Shown here: positions 35,190 through 44,758 of the stretch, piece by piece
Position numbering within the stretch: position 1 is the first letter of the stretch
Layout of the letters: the number at the start of each line of letters is the position of its first letter
Assembly (NCBI GenBank): GCA_013823985.1
Contig: PNNB01000056.1
Span: forward strand, 216,001 to 280,000
Direction: 5' to 3'
DNA: 64,000 nucleotides
Source: Sphingopyxis sp.
GTDB lineage: Bacteria; Pseudomonadota; Alphaproteobacteria; Sphingomonadales; Sphingomonadaceae
Made by a program: the position numbers and the translations under genes
The notes under the pieces: model-generated
Told to the model about the DNA's origin: nothing
Databases searched by the model: none
Seen by the model: the letters and a program-made list of their open reading frames with translations, nothing else

Positions 35190-36667
35190 CCCACCGATCC
35201 TTCCAAACTAATCCCGAGCAGCTTCTGGGCCTCAACCGCAAATTCCATCGGCAGTTGCTGGAGCACTTCCTTCGCGAAACCGTTGACGATCAGGGCGACC
35301 GCCTCTTCCTGTCCCAGCCCGCGCTGCATGGCGTAGAAAAGCTGGTCGTCGGATATCTTGCTGGTCGTTGCCTCATGCTCGATCTGGGCGCTCGGATTGC
35401 GGACCTCGATATAGGGAACCGTATGCGCGCCGCAGAGTGAGCCCAGCAGAAGCGAATCGCACTGCGTAAAGTTGCGTACGCCCTCGGCATTGGGGGCGAC
35501 GCGGACGAGGCCGCGATAGGTGTTGTTGCTGTGTCCGGCGCTGATGCCCTTGCTGACAACGGTCGAGCGCGACCCTTTGCCATTGTGGATCATCTTTGTG
35601 CCGGTGTCGGCCTGCTGGTAATTGTTGGTCACCGCGACCGAGTAGAATTCGCCGACGCTGTTTTCGCCGTTCAGGACGCAGCTTGGATATTTCCAGGTCA
35701 CCGCGCTGCCGGTTTCGACCTGCGTCCACGACACCTTGCTGTTGCGTCCCTGGCACAGGGCGCGCTTGGTCACGAAATTATAGATGCCACCTTTGCCCTC
35801 GGCATCGCCGGGGTACCAGTTCTGCACGGTGGAATATTTGATCTCCGCATCGTCCAGTGCGACCAGTTCGACCACAGCGGCATGCAACTGGTTCTCATCG
35901 CGCATGGGTGCGGTGCAGCCTTCGAGATAGGACACATAGCTGCCCTTGTCGGCGACGATCAATGTGCGTTCAAACTGCCCGGTATTCTCGGCATTGATGC
36001 GGAAATAGGTCGACAGTTCCATCGGGCAACGCACGCCTTCGGGAATGTAGACAAAGGTGCCGTCGGAAAAGACGGCGCAGTTCAAGGTGGCGAAATAATT
36101 GTCGTGCATCGGCACAACCTTGCCGAGCCATTTTTTCACCAGTTCCGGATATTCCTTGATGGCTTCGGAGATGGAGCGGAAGATAACACCCGCCCGTTCA
36201 AGTTCGGCGCGGAAAGTGGTGGCGACCGAAACGCTGTCGAAAACGGCATCGACCGCAACCTTGCGCGCGCCTTCGACACCGGCCAGCACTTCCTGCTCGG
36301 CAATCGGAATACCGAGCTTTTCATAGACCCGCAGGATTTCGGGATCGACCTCGTCCAGCGAATTCAGCTTCGGCTTTGCCTTGGGCGCGGCGTAATAATA
36401 GGCGTCCTGATAATCGATGGGCGGCACGTTCAGCTTGGCCCAGTCGGGCGGCGTCATCGTCTTCCACATGGCGAACGCCTTCAGCCGCCATTCGAGCATC
36501 CATTCCGGCTCGTTCTTCTTGGCCGAAATGAAACGGACCGTATCTTCGTTCAAGCCCTTGGGCGCGAAATCGGTCTCGATGTCGGATGACCAGCCATGCT
36601 CATAATCCGCAACCTTGTCGGCGGCGTCCCAAGCGGCTTGATCCTTGATGGCGCTATCGTCGGTCAT
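35186..36667 (-). CDS. sufB: Fe-S scaffold subunit SufB
   Basis: A 493-residue SufB protein, the core scaffold on which clusters form. The start at 36667 overlaps the Rrf2 stop codon as ATGA, so a 26-codon longer reading is rejected. Typical segments are [24 protein letters not shown] near the N terminus, [39 protein letters not shown], and [22 protein letters not shown] followed by [20 protein letters not shown]. The length is standard, unlike the shortened SufD. Confidence 0.96.
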   Translation of the reverse strand: MTDDSAIKDQAAWDAADKVADYEHGWSSDIETDFAPKGLNEDTVRFISAKKNEPEWMLEWRLKAFAMWKTMTPPDWAKLNVPPIDYQDAYYYAAPKAKPKLNSLDEVDPEILRVYEKLGIPIAEQEVLAGVEGARKVAVDAVFDSVSVATTFRAELERAGVIFRSISEAIKEYPELVKKWLGKVVPMHDNYFATLNCAVFSDGTFVYIPEGVRCPMELSTYFRINAENTGQFERTLIVADKGSYVSYLEGCTAPMRDENQLHAAVVELVALDDAEIKYSTVQNWYPGDAEGKGGIYNFVTKRALCQGRNSKVSWTQVETGSAVTWKYPSCVLNGENSVGEFYSVAVTNNYQQADTGTKMIHNGKGSRSTVVSKGISAGHSNNTYRGLVRVAPNAEGVRNFTQCDSLLLGSLCGAHTVPYIEVRNPSAQIEHEATTSKISDDQLFYAMQRGLGQEEAVALIVNGFAKEVLQQLPMEFAVEAQKLLGISLEGSVG

Positions 36668-37077
36668 GCGGTGCGCCCCACGGCGAGGCTGCTGAGCGAG
36701 ACATCGGACAACGCGCTGCGAACGGCGTTGTTCACGATCGCCCAATGCGGCTTTATGTTGCAGTCTGGCTCAATCGCACAGTTGCAGGTGGACGCGTTAA
36801 TACAGTTGGTCATGGCAATCGGCCCTTCCACCGCCTCGATAATGTCGGCAAGCGTGATCGCCGCGGCGGGACGTGCAAGCTGGATACCGCCGCCCGCGCC
36901 GCGCACCGAGCGGAGAAGTCCGCCTTTGGTCAAAATGCTCACGAGTTTCTGGACGGTCGGAAGCGCGATGCCGGTTTCGGTTGCGAGCTCCGTTGCCGAC
37001 GTGCGCAGCCCACCGCAATGGCGCGACGCCGCGCTCATTACTACCACTGCATAATCGGCCATATTGGACAAGCGCAT
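36664..37077 (-). CDS. Rrf2-family Fe-S/iron-responsive regulator
   Basis: A 137-residue Rrf2-family repressor heading the suf operon. The winged HTH is in [39 protein letters not shown]. The C-terminal cluster ligands are clear in [17 protein letters not shown], which gives at least three closely spaced Cys. It probably senses Fe-S status and autoregulates the operon, as IscR/SufR types do. The 65-nt upstream space should hold its operator, but I cannot define it by eye. Confidence 0.9.
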   Translation of the reverse strand: MRLSNMADYAVVVMSAASRHCGGLRTSATELATETGIALPTVQKLVSILTKGGLLRSVRGAGGGIQLARPAAAITLADIIEAVEGPIAMTNCINASTCNCAIEPDCNIKPHWAIVNNAVRSALSDVSLSSLAVGRTA

Positions 37078-37142
37078 CTGCGAAACCTTAATCAGACAAA
37101 ATTATTCCGATTTCAGGCAAATGGTCCTTTTGAACGCAAAAA

Positions 37143-38078
37143 TCAACCCGGAAAGGTCTCGATATCGCGGTAATTGTCCTTCGAAAGCCAGATCCGGAGA
37201 ATTTTGGTGTCGTCTCCGTCCAACGCCCCCGGTGTGCGCCCCGCAAATTGCCGGATTTCGCGGATCATGTGCGGCTGGTCATAGAAAAGCGACTCGATCT
37301 GGGCACGCAGTGTGCTGGTGCAGTTCGGGTCGACCAGCATGCTCGCGGCCCGTAGCGCCCTGTATTTACGCATAAGCGGTTTGGGGGCCGACCCGAAATA
37401 GCGGGTGATGAGTCGCGCGGCTGTACTGCGTGACATATCCAGCATCGGATAGAGTTTTTCGACATTGGGCTCGAGGTCGCTGGAGAGCCAATTGATCACG
37501 CTATGCACCATATGCATGTGCGAGGGCGGAACCGGCCGCACCTGTGAAAGGAGAAGGGCGGTTGCCTTTTCGACCATTTCGGCAATACGCATCGTTCCCT
37601 GCCGGTGCCCTGCGCTGAATTCTTCGGCCAGCTCGTCTATTCGGTGGCCAAATAGTTCGGAAGCCGGAACCGCCCGGTCGGCGTACAGATTTGCAGCCTT
37701 TCCGGTCAGCGCCACAAATCCCAGAGGTGAAAGCGCGAATCCCAGATCATAGAGGGGGCCTTCAAAATCAAATTCCGCGGCGGCAAGACCCGGGCCAAAG
37801 ACGGTAGCGTCGGCAACCTCGACGATGTCCCCATTCTGGAATTTCAAAGTACCCCGCCCGCTCAGCAGGAATATCAGATGGCCCAAGGCTGCAGGTTGCC
37901 GGTCGCGTATGGCCGGTTCATCGCACCGGAAAAAATAGATCTGCGTAACATAGGGTGCCAGTTCGGGCGCTGGCGCGAAATGGGTGACTTCGATTTTGTC
38001 GGGGGATGTGAAAGATGGGTGCAAGTCGGTCTTTGGCGAGTCGGTACGCTCACGTCCGTCACTGCGACTCTCATGCAT
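37143..38078 (-). CDS. AraC-family transcriptional regulator
   Basis: A 311-residue regulator with an N-terminal cupin-like sensor region (PELAPYVTQIYFFRC..., LIFLLSGRGTLKFQNGD) and a C-terminal AraC-type DNA-binding domain: YPMLDMSRSTAARLITRYFGSAPKPLMRKYRALRAASML, then FYDQPHMIREIRQFAGRTPG. It resembles XylS/AraC proteins with a DUF6597-like N-terminal part. It is single in its strand context, upstream of the suf operon but with a 65-nt gap, and the target is unknown. Confidence 0.82.
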   Translation of the reverse strand: MHESRSDGRERTDSPKTDLHPSFTSPDKIEVTHFAPAPELAPYVTQIYFFRCDEPAIRDRQPAALGHLIFLLSGRGTLKFQNGDIVEVADATVFGPGLAAAEFDFEGPLYDLGFALSPLGFVALTGKAANLYADRAVPASELFGHRIDELAEEFSAGHRQGTMRIAEMVEKATALLLSQVRPVPPSHMHMVHSVINWLSSDLEPNVEKLYPMLDMSRSTAARLITRYFGSAPKPLMRKYRALRAASMLVDPNCTSTLRAQIESLFYDQPHMIREIRQFAGRTPGALDGDDTKILRIWLSKDNYRDIETFPG

Positions 38079-38165
38079 GAAAGCGACCTCAATTATCTAG
38101 TTTAGCTCGTTGGTGCCCCTTTGGCGTCTAACCGAAGCTAGGCGAGAGAGGCTAAAGCTGCAAGC

Positions 38166-39662
38166 TCATCTCTTGCTGTGTACATAGGCATCAAGCGCAG
38201 CGGTTTGGGCGCTGTCGAACCGGAGCCCCAACTTGCTGCGCCGCCAGAGTATATCGTCTGCCGATTTTGCCCATTCCTGGTTTATCAGATAATCGACCTC
38301 TGCCGCGTAAAGACCATGGCCGAAGTCCGTTCCGAGGTCGGCAATGGCCTTAGCCTCGCCAAGCCATATCTGTGCACATGTGCCATAGGACCGCACCAGG
38401 CGCCGGATTAGAGACAGGGGCAGAAACGGATAAAGCGTGGCAAGCCGGCTGCCGAGAGCCTCTGCCCCGTCCATGGGGAAATCCCCGCCGGGCAGCGGCT
38501 TTTCTAGCGTCCAGCTTGGGCCAGCCAGCATCGGCAGATGCGGGGCCAATTTGCCAATGGCGCTCTCGGCCAGGTGACGATAGGTCGTGATCTTTCCGCC
38601 GAATATGGAGAGCAAGGGCGCTGCTCCTTGCGCGTCGGTGTCCAGATCGAAATGATAACCCCGGGATGCCGTTTCCGGTTTGCCGGAGCCGTCGTCGACC
38701 AGCGGCCGGACGCCGGCATAGCTGTAGATCACATCGTCGGGCGTTATCTCCTGTTTGAAATAGACGCCCGCGGATTCACAGATGTAGCGGATTTCGTCCT
38801 CGGTCGCGGTGATATTGTCCAGCGGTCCCTGATGGTCGGCATCGGTCGTGCCGATCAGGGTGAAGTCATCCTCATAGGGAATGGCAAAGAAGATGCGGCC
38901 ATCGGGGTTTTGGCAAAAATAGGCCTGCGGCGTGTCGAACATCTTCGCCACGACGATATGCGATCCCCGTACCAGCCGGATCCGCTCGTCGGCTTTGCGT
39001 TGATGTCCGGTTGTGCGTGCCAACAGGTCAAGGACAGCGGGACCAGCCGCATTTGCTACGGCGCGTGCCGTGACGGCCGGCTGACCTGCGACTTCGATAT
39101 GCCATAGCCCATCGCGGCGTTCGAGATGCGTGACTTCGGCGCGGGTGCGTATGTCGGCACCATGTTCCGCGGCATCCAGGGCGTTCAGAACCACCAGCCG
39201 TGCATCGTCCACCCAGCAATCCGAATATTCGAAGGCCTTGTCATATTCGGGCTTCAAAGGCGCGCCTGCCGGGGAATCATGCACGTGAAGCGTGCGGGTC
39301 GCGGGCAATTTCTTGCGCCCCCCGATATGGTCGTACAAAAACAGCCCAAGCCGGACGAGCCACGCCGGACGGATGCCCTTTTGGTGTGGCAGGACAAAGC
39401 GCAGCGGCCAGATGATATGGGGCGCAATCGCCCAAAGCCGCTCCCGCTCGATGAGCGATTCGCGCACCAGCGCAAATTCATAATGTTCAAGATAGCGCAG
39501 CCCGCCGTGGATCAGCTTTGTCGACGCCGACGACGTCCCGCGCGCCAGATCACCGCGTTCCAGCAACAGGACTTTTGCCCCGCGTCCGGCGGCATCGCGG
39601 GCTATCCCTGCTCCATTGACGCCGCCACCGACAATGACGAGGTCGTAAATCTGTTCAGTCAT
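38166..39662 (-). CDS. glpD: Glycerol-3-phosphate dehydrogenase (FAD-dependent)
   Basis: A 498-residue membrane-associated FAD enzyme that oxidises sn-glycerol-3-phosphate to DHAP and passes electrons to quinone. The FAD motif is LVIVGGGVNGAGIARDAAGRG at the start, followed by LLERGDLARGTSSASTKLIHGGLRYLE. The C-terminal DAO_C domain includes YLINQEWAKSADDILWRRSKLGLRF. The start at 39662 overlaps the YeiH-type gene stop as ATGA. No glpK or glpF is adjacent. Confidence 0.94.
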   Translation of the reverse strand: MTEQIYDLVIVGGGVNGAGIARDAAGRGAKVLLLERGDLARGTSSASTKLIHGGLRYLEHYEFALVRESLIERERLWAIAPHIIWPLRFVLPHQKGIRPAWLVRLGLFLYDHIGGRKKLPATRTLHVHDSPAGAPLKPEYDKAFEYSDCWVDDARLVVLNALDAAEHGADIRTRAEVTHLERRDGLWHIEVAGQPAVTARAVANAAGPAVLDLLARTTGHQRKADERIRLVRGSHIVVAKMFDTPQAYFCQNPDGRIFFAIPYEDDFTLIGTTDADHQGPLDNITATEDEIRYICESAGVYFKQEITPDDVIYSYAGVRPLVDDGSGKPETASRGYHFDLDTDAQGAAPLLSIFGGKITTYRHLAESAIGKLAPHLPMLAGPSWTLEKPLPGGDFPMDGAEALGSRLATLYPFLPLSLIRRLVRSYGTCAQIWLGEAKAIADLGTDFGHGLYAAEVDYLINQEWAKSADDILWRRSKLGLRFDSAQTAALDAYVHSKR

Positions 39663-40732
39663 AAAAACGCCCATGCGAAAGCGGCTGATGCGACGAAGGC
39701 CATGAACGTCGCGAGCATGACAGGCAATAGTGCTTTCCAACCTTGGCTCAAGAGCAGATCGAGACGCGACCGCATTGCCGTCGCCGTCACCGCAAAAAGC
39801 AGCATCGCTTTTGATGCAATCAGACCATATTCAGCCACCCAAGCAGGTGCTTCGATGACCGAGTTGAGGGCGACCGCAGCAAAAAATGCCAAGATGAACC
39901 AGGGGAGCTTGAGCTTCGCGAACAGACCCTTCGGCTTGCCACCACTGCTTCCGATTGCGAGGCCGATCAACGCGACGGCAGGGGCAAGAAGCGCGACGCG
40001 TGAAAGCTTGACGATGGTGGCAACTTCGCCCGCATTTTGGGAAAAGCTGTATCCGCCGCCCAGCGCCTGCGCCACGTCATGCACCGCCGCGCCCATCAGA
40101 AAGCCTGCCTGCTTGTCGCTGAAATCCAGTGCGGCGGCGATCAACGGGTAGAATGACATTGCAATCGCGCTCGCCAAAGCAACGCCGACGAGAGTCAGGG
40201 TGAACTGGTTCTGGTTCAAACGCTCCCGCCCGATGACCGCATAAATAGCAAGCGCAGCCGATGCGCCGCAGATGGCCGTGGCACCGCCGGCAAGCCAGCC
40301 TGCAAAACGGCTCTGCCCGCCCCAATGCGCGCCGAGCAGGCCCGCGCCGATCACGATCGTCATGATGCCGATCAGGCCCAGAAATGCGACAATGCCCAAA
40401 CTGCCAATCTGCATGGCGGTGACCTGCGTCCCCAACAGGACGATGCCCCAGCGCAGACAGGAGGTTCCGCAGAAGTCGAGGCCGGGATGGACCTTACGCT
40501 CGGCAGACACAAAGTTCAGCGCAAGACCGATCAGCAATCCGGCCAAGACAACCGGCATGGCATAATGTTCGGAGAACCATGTTGCCGCCGCAGACGCGAT
40601 TGCGACCACCGCCAGCCCGGGAAAGAGCGCACGGATCGCAAGACGGGTGCGCGCGGCCGGATTCTCGTCGGCAAGGTAGGTCTCGCCGTAGAGGTCGGCG
40701 ATATAATTCGCGTTTATGTCTTGCGGTGTCAT
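39659..40732 (-). CDS. YeiH/UPF0324 family putative sulfate/anion exporter
   Basis: A 357-residue polytopic membrane protein of the YeiH (UPF0324) family. The start at 40732 gives MTPQDINANYIADLYGETY. Signatures include FCGTSCLRWGIVLLGTQVT, GGATAICGASAALAIYAVIG and GFLMGAAVHDVAQALGGGYSFS, and roughly ten hydrophobic helices follow. Family members are annotated as sulfate exporters on limited evidence. It is translationally coupled to the downstream glpD by an ATGA overlap, a link with no known explanation. Confidence 0.88.
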   Translation of the reverse strand: MTPQDINANYIADLYGETYLADENPAARTRLAIRALFPGLAVVAIASAAATWFSEHYAMPVVLAGLLIGLALNFVSAERKVHPGLDFCGTSCLRWGIVLLGTQVTAMQIGSLGIVAFLGLIGIMTIVIGAGLLGAHWGGQSRFAGWLAGGATAICGASAALAIYAVIGRERLNQNQFTLTLVGVALASAIAMSFYPLIAAALDFSDKQAGFLMGAAVHDVAQALGGGYSFSQNAGEVATIVKLSRVALLAPAVALIGLAIGSSGGKPKGLFAKLKLPWFILAFFAAVALNSVIEAPAWVAEYGLIASKAMLLFAVTATAMRSRLDLLLSQGWKALLPVMLATFMAFVASAAFAWAFL

Positions 40733-40827
40733 ATGGCCTTCTATAGGCATCTATGCGAGGAGTTCCAGCATAAAGCGGGACCGGTAAAAGGCAAAGCGGG
40801 AATGATGCTGTTTAGGGAGGGACCGAA

Positions 40828-42078
40828 ATGAAGCCGATCACGCCGACGCTACGTTGGACATTGTTCGGACTGCTGTGTGTCGCCGGCATCTTTAACGCGA
40901 TGGATCGACCCGTCATCGCAATCCTTAAACCCGATATGTCAGCCGATTTGGGATGGAGCGACAGTGATTTCGCCAATCTCGCATTCGTGACGCAGGTTGC
41001 CGCGGCGCTATCGTTCCTTTTTACAGGCTGGCTTGTCGACAAAATCGGCGTGTTGCGGTCGATGATTTTCGGCGTGACGACGTGGAGCCTCGCCGCCATG
41101 GCGCATGGCTGGGCAATCGCGGGTTGGCATGTTGTGTCGGCGCGGATCGGCCTTGGCGCGACCGAGGCGGTGCAGACACCGCTGACAATCAAGACAGTCG
41201 CGACGCTTTTCCCGCCGGACAAGCGTTCCTTTGCGTTCGGCGTAGGCACTGCAATTGCAGGGCTTGGCACTATCGCCATGCCGTTTTTCATACCGGTCAT
41301 CGCTGCGATCTGGGGATGGCGCGGGGCCCTGATCTTTGGCGGCCTCGGTGGATTTGTAACGTTGGCGCTTTGGCTGTGGTTCGCGCGCGGTGTAAAATTC
41401 GACGATAAAGCCGAAGATGCCCAACGTGATTTCTCCGATGATGGTGCGGCTTATGGGCCGATCCTCACGGAACGGCGCACATGGGCAATCGTCATTGCAA
41501 AAGCGCTCTCCGATGCGACCTGGTGGCTGATCAACTTCTGGTTGCCCGACTTTTACCGCAAGGAGTTCGGACTGACGACAAGCGAACTTGCCATACCGCT
41601 TGCCATTGCGTTTCTTGGATCAGGCGCAGGCGCGCTTTTTGCGGGCTGGCTGTCGACGCGCCTTCTCGAAGCGGGGTGGAGTGTCAACCGTGTTCGCAAG
41701 ACCGTGATGTTCGGATCGGCGGCCATCGTCGTGCCGCTGCCATTTGTGCTGACCCTGGATTCATTCTGGCCGGTGGCGATCATGATGGGTGTCGTGATGG
41801 CCGGGCATCAAGGCTTCTCCCTATCGATCTTTTCCATCATTACCGATGTCGTTCCACGTTCGAAAGTCGGGCGCGTAACATCGTTCGGTGCATTCATGGG
41901 GAATATGGGAGGCGCCCTGATACAGCTCGTCACCGGCGCGGTGCTTGCGGCAGGACTTGGTTATACGCCGTTGTTCATCTTTGCCGCGACATCCTATATG
42001 CTGGCGCTGGGCTGGCTGCACATTCTGCTGCCAAATATCCGCCGGGCGGAAAATGACAGGCAGCTAAGGACAGAATGA
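40828..42078 (+). CDS. MFS transporter (anion:cation symporter-like)
   Basis: A 416-residue major facilitator with about 12 transmembrane helices. The pattern FNAMDRPVIAILKPDMSADLGWSDSDFANL, GWLVDKIGVLRSMIFG (motif A-like) and RIGLGATEAVQTPLTIKTVATLFPPDKRS resembles the ACS family of organic-anion transporters, including hexuronate transporters. The exact substrate is unknown. An AGGGAGG ribosome site precedes the ATG. It diverges from the YeiH-glpD pair. Confidence 0.88.
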   Translation: MKPITPTLRWTLFGLLCVAGIFNAMDRPVIAILKPDMSADLGWSDSDFANLAFVTQVAAALSFLFTGWLVDKIGVLRSMIFGVTTWSLAAMAHGWAIAGWHVVSARIGLGATEAVQTPLTIKTVATLFPPDKRSFAFGVGTAIAGLGTIAMPFFIPVIAAIWGWRGALIFGGLGGFVTLALWLWFARGVKFDDKAEDAQRDFSDDGAAYGPILTERRTWAIVIAKALSDATWWLINFWLPDFYRKEFGLTTSELAIPLAIAFLGSGAGALFAGWLSTRLLEAGWSVNRVRKTVMFGSAAIVVPLPFVLTLDSFWPVAIMMGVVMAGHQGFSLSIFSIITDVVPRSKVGRVTSFGAFMGNMGGALIQLVTGAVLAAGLGYTPLFIFAATSYMLALGWLHILLPNIRRAENDRQLRTE

Positions 42079-42083
42079 CGCTG

Positions 42084-42109
42084 GCGCGCCCCGTCCCGGG
42101 GAATCGCGC
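42084..42109. terminator. Bulged GC hairpin between convergent genes
   Basis: CCCCG-TCC-CGGGG with flanking GCGCG/CGCGC arms and a 3-nt bulge lies between the MFS gene and the convergent glutaredoxin gene. No U-tract is present, so intrinsic termination is only possible, not certain. Confidence 0.35.
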
Positions 42110-42158
42110 ATGGCACGAAACGTCCCCGGCCTACGGGTTCTGAGCAACGCGCCCCAAA

Positions 42159-42485
42159 TCAACCGGCCTTGGCAAGCCCTTGGCTGGTGACCAGTTCCTG
42201 AAGCTCACCGGCTTCGTACATTTCCATCATGATGTCCGAACCGCCCAGAAATTCGCCTTTGACATAAAGCTGCGGGATGGTTGGCCAGTCGCTATATTCC
42301 TTGATGCCCGAACGGATTTCCATATCCTGCAGGACGTCGACGCTTTCGTACGTCACGCCGAGATGGTCGAGTATGGCGACCGCTTTGCTGGAGAAGCCGC
42401 ATTGCGGGAAAAGCGGTGTGCCTTTCATGAAAAGCACCACATCATTATTCTTGACGATTCCGTCGATCCGTTCGTTCACGCTCAT
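42159..42485 (-). CDS. grxD: Monothiol glutaredoxin, Grx4 family
   Basis: A 108-residue monothiol glutaredoxin that binds and transfers [2Fe-2S] clusters. The CGFS active site is in FPQCGFSSKAVAILDHLG. The GSH/Fe-S binding pattern continues with WPTIPQLYVKGEFLGGSDIMMEMYEAGEL. The start at 42485 is chosen over a 28-codon longer reading. It follows a BolA gene on the same strand, the classical partner with which it forms a cluster-bridged heterodimer. Confidence 0.95.
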   Translation of the reverse strand: MSVNERIDGIVKNNDVVLFMKGTPLFPQCGFSSKAVAILDHLGVTYESVDVLQDMEIRSGIKEYSDWPTIPQLYVKGEFLGGSDIMMEMYEAGELQELVTSQGLAKAG

Positions 42486-42501
42486 ATCATTTGCTCCAGA
42501 T

Positions 42502-42732
42502 TCAGGGTGTGGCGGTGGTGAGTTGCAGGGCGTGCAATACGCCGCCCATCTTTCCGCCCAAGGCATCATAAACTGTTTTGTGCTGCTTCACGCGCGGCAG
42601 TCCGCGAAAGCTTTCGCTGACGACGCGTGCGGCATAATGGTTCCCGTCACCGGCAAGATCGGTGATTTCGACCAAAGCATCCGGAAGGGCGGCCTTAATC
42701 ATGCCTTCGATTTCGTCAGCCGCCATTGCCAT
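42502..42732 (-). CDS. BolA family protein
   Basis: A 76-residue BolA-like protein: IEGMIKAALPDALVEITDLAGDGNHYAARVVSESFRGLPRVKQHKTVYDALGGKMGGVLHALQLTT. The conserved His in VKQHKTVYDAL and the C-terminal His (VLHALQL) are the usual ligands for a shared [2Fe-2S] cluster with monothiol glutaredoxin, whose gene lies 16 nt downstream. The start overlaps the upstream DUF1476 stop by 1 nt. Confidence 0.92.
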   Translation of the reverse strand: MAMAADEIEGMIKAALPDALVEITDLAGDGNHYAARVVSESFRGLPRVKQHKTVYDALGGKMGGVLHALQLTTATP

Positions 42733-43055
42733 CAGGCTTGCTCGATAAACTGGCGGCGCGCTTCGACCATTTTGTCGTCCAGCGCGGCGCGGATCATGGC
42801 ATCGTCGACTTCGACACCGGCCGAGGTCAGATCACCGAGCAATTTGCGAATGACGTCCTCGTCGCCCGCTTCTTCGAAATCGGCTTGCACCACCGATGTC
42901 GCATAAGATGTGGTTTCCTCGGGCGTCAGGCCCATCTTTTCCGCGGCCCATTGACCGATCAGCTTGTTGCGGCGTGCCGTAATCTTGAACTGCAGATCGG
43001 CATCATGCGCGAACTTGTTTTCAAAGGCATTCTCGCGGCTATCAAAGGTGGTCAT
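42732..43055 (-). CDS. DUF1476 protein (ATPase zeta-subunit type)
   Basis: A 107-residue helical protein matching the alphaproteobacterial DUF1476 family: FDSRENAFENKFAHDADLQFKITARRNKLIGQWAAEKMGL then EDVIRKLLGDLTSAGVEVDDAMIRAALDDKMVEAR. The Paracoccus member is the zeta subunit that inhibits F1F0-ATPase through its N-terminal helix, so a similar regulatory role is likely. It is first in a three-gene set with bolA and the glutaredoxin gene. Confidence 0.88.
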   Translation of the reverse strand: MTTFDSRENAFENKFAHDADLQFKITARRNKLIGQWAAEKMGLTPEETTSYATSVVQADFEEAGDEDVIRKLLGDLTSAGVEVDDAMIRAALDDKMVEARRQFIEQA

Positions 43056-43123
43056 GGTGCGGTTCCTGTAATTGGCTGTGACAAAGATAATGGTTCAGGC
43101 GCTGATCGACAAGGCGACTCATG

Positions 43124-44119
43124 TTAAATGTGCACGACAAGCTTACCGACAGCAGCCCGGTCACCGAGCCGCGCGATCGCTTGCCCGGCATTTTCCAGGG
43201 TGAAGGTTTCCGAGATGCGCGGCTTGATCTTGCCCTCGGCATAGAGGCTGAACAGCTCGGCGACATTGGCGTGGTTCTTGGCAGGGGTGCGCGCGGCAAA
43301 TGCGCCCCAGAAGACGCCGCAAATATCGCAGCTTTTCAGCAAGGTCAGATTGAGAGGCAATTTCGCAATGCCAGCCGGGAAACCGACGACCAGAAACTTG
43401 CCTTCCCAGGCAATCGAACGAACGGCTGGTTCGCTGTAATCGCCGCCGACCGTATCGTATATGATGTTGAAACCATCCTTGCCCGCGGCGGCTTTGAATA
43501 ACTCGGCGACAGCCTTGGACTGGTCCTTGTCGAACGGCTGATGCGGATAAACGACGACTTCATCGGCGCCGGCCTCGCGGGCAATCTGTGCTTTGGCTTC
43601 GCTCGAAACACCGGCCACAACGCGGCCGCCATAGGCCTTGGCCAGTTCGATGGCCGAAATGCCGATCCCGCCTGCGCCGCCGAGAACGAGGACATTGTCC
43701 CCCGCCTTCATATGGCCGCGGTCCTTGAGAGCGTGGATGGAGGTGCCGTAAGTCATCAAGAGCGATGCGCCATCGTCGAACGACATGGCATCCGGCATTT
43801 TGAAGCAGTTGAAAGCCGAAACCGCGACCTTCTCGGTCAGCCCGCCATTCCCGCACAGGCCGATCACGCGGTCGCCCACGGAAAAGCCGGTGACGCCGTC
43901 GCCGACCGCTTCGACAATCCCGGCAATCTCGCCACCCGGGGCAAAAGGACGGGCGGGTTTGAACTGGTAAAGGTCCACGATCATGAGCGTGTCCGGAAAG
44001 TTGATCGAACAGGCTTTCACCGAAACAACAACCGTGCCGGGTGCGGCAGCTGGCTCCGGCAACTCACCGATGACGAGCGTTTCGGGGCCACCGCTGGCCG
44101 TTGACAGTAAAGCTTTCAT
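43124..44119 (-). CDS. NADPH:quinone oxidoreductase family protein (MDR)
   Basis: A 331-residue medium-chain dehydrogenase/reductase of the zeta-crystallin/quinone oxidoreductase type, without zinc ligands. The N-terminal GroES-like fold has INFPDTLMIVDLYQFKPARPFAPGGEIAG and the nucleotide motif is LGGAGGIGISAIELAK. It probably reduces a quinone or enone with NADPH. It lies 40 nt downstream of leuD on the same strand. No specific regulatory site is evident. Confidence 0.88.
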   Translation of the reverse strand: MKALLSTASGGPETLVIGELPEPAAAPGTVVVSVKACSINFPDTLMIVDLYQFKPARPFAPGGEIAGIVEAVGDGVTGFSVGDRVIGLCGNGGLTEKVAVSAFNCFKMPDAMSFDDGASLLMTYGTSIHALKDRGHMKAGDNVLVLGGAGGIGISAIELAKAYGGRVVAGVSSEAKAQIAREAGADEVVVYPHQPFDKDQSKAVAELFKAAAGKDGFNIIYDTVGGDYSEPAVRSIAWEGKFLVVGFPAGIAKLPLNLTLLKSCDICGVFWGAFAARTPAKNHANVAELFSLYAEGKIKPRISETFTLENAGQAIARLGDRAAVGKLVVHI

Positions 44120-44159
44120 TTCATGTTCCTCTCACCTGCGCGCGATCGCGCCATTATTT

Positions 44160-44753
44160 TCAGATAGCTGACGGCACCAACCAGGGCCGGTCCTGAGCCA
44201 GACGGCTTTCATAGCTGCCAATTGCGTCGCTGCTTTCCAGTGTCAGACCGATTTCGTCGACTCCATTCAAAAGGCAGTGCTTACGGAATGGGTCGATCTC
44301 GAATTCGAACCGGTCCTGAAATGGCGTCGTTACCGTTTGCGTTTCCAGATCGATGTGGATGGGGTCGGTCTTTGCAACCTCGAGCAACCGGTCAATCGCG
44401 GTCTGGGGCAAAACGATGGCGAGCAACCCGTTTTTGAACGCATTGCCCGAAAAAATATCCGAGAAGCTGGGCGCGATCACCGCCGAGATGCCGAGGTCCG
44501 CCATGGCCCAAGCCGCATGTTCGCGGCTCGATCCGCAGCCGAAATTGTCGCCCGCGATCAAGATGGGAGAACCGGCAAATTCCGGATCATCGAACACATT
44601 GCCCTCGACCGCACGCAAGCTTTGAAAGGCACCTTTGCCAAGTCCGGTGCGGCTGATGGTTTTTAGCCACTCGGCCGGAATGATGATGTCGGTGTCGACA
44701 TTCTTAAGCCCTAAGGGATAGGCGCGGCCTTCGACGGTGGAAATGGGCTGCAT
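44160..44753 (-). CDS. leuD: 3-isopropylmalate dehydratase small subunit
   Basis: A 197-residue LeuD that pairs with LeuC to isomerise isopropylmalate in leucine synthesis. [57 protein letters not shown] and [15 protein letters not shown] are diagnostic. Unusually, leuC does not adjoin: two small unknown genes lie between. It is on the minus strand downstream of them. Confidence 0.95.
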   Translation of the reverse strand: MQPISTVEGRAYPLGLKNVDTDIIIPAEWLKTISRTGLGKGAFQSLRAVEGNVFDDPEFAGSPILIAGDNFGCGSSREHAAWAMADLGISAVIAPSFSDIFSGNAFKNGLLAIVLPQTAIDRLLEVAKTDPIHIDLETQTVTTPFQDRFEFEIDPFRKHCLLNGVDEIGLTLESSDAIGSYESRLAQDRPWLVPSAI

Positions 44754-44758
44754 CGCGT

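Noticed and set aside
44140..44151. GCGCGATCGCGC palindrome as terminator of leuD
   Set aside because: It has no loop and no T-tract in the direction of transcription.
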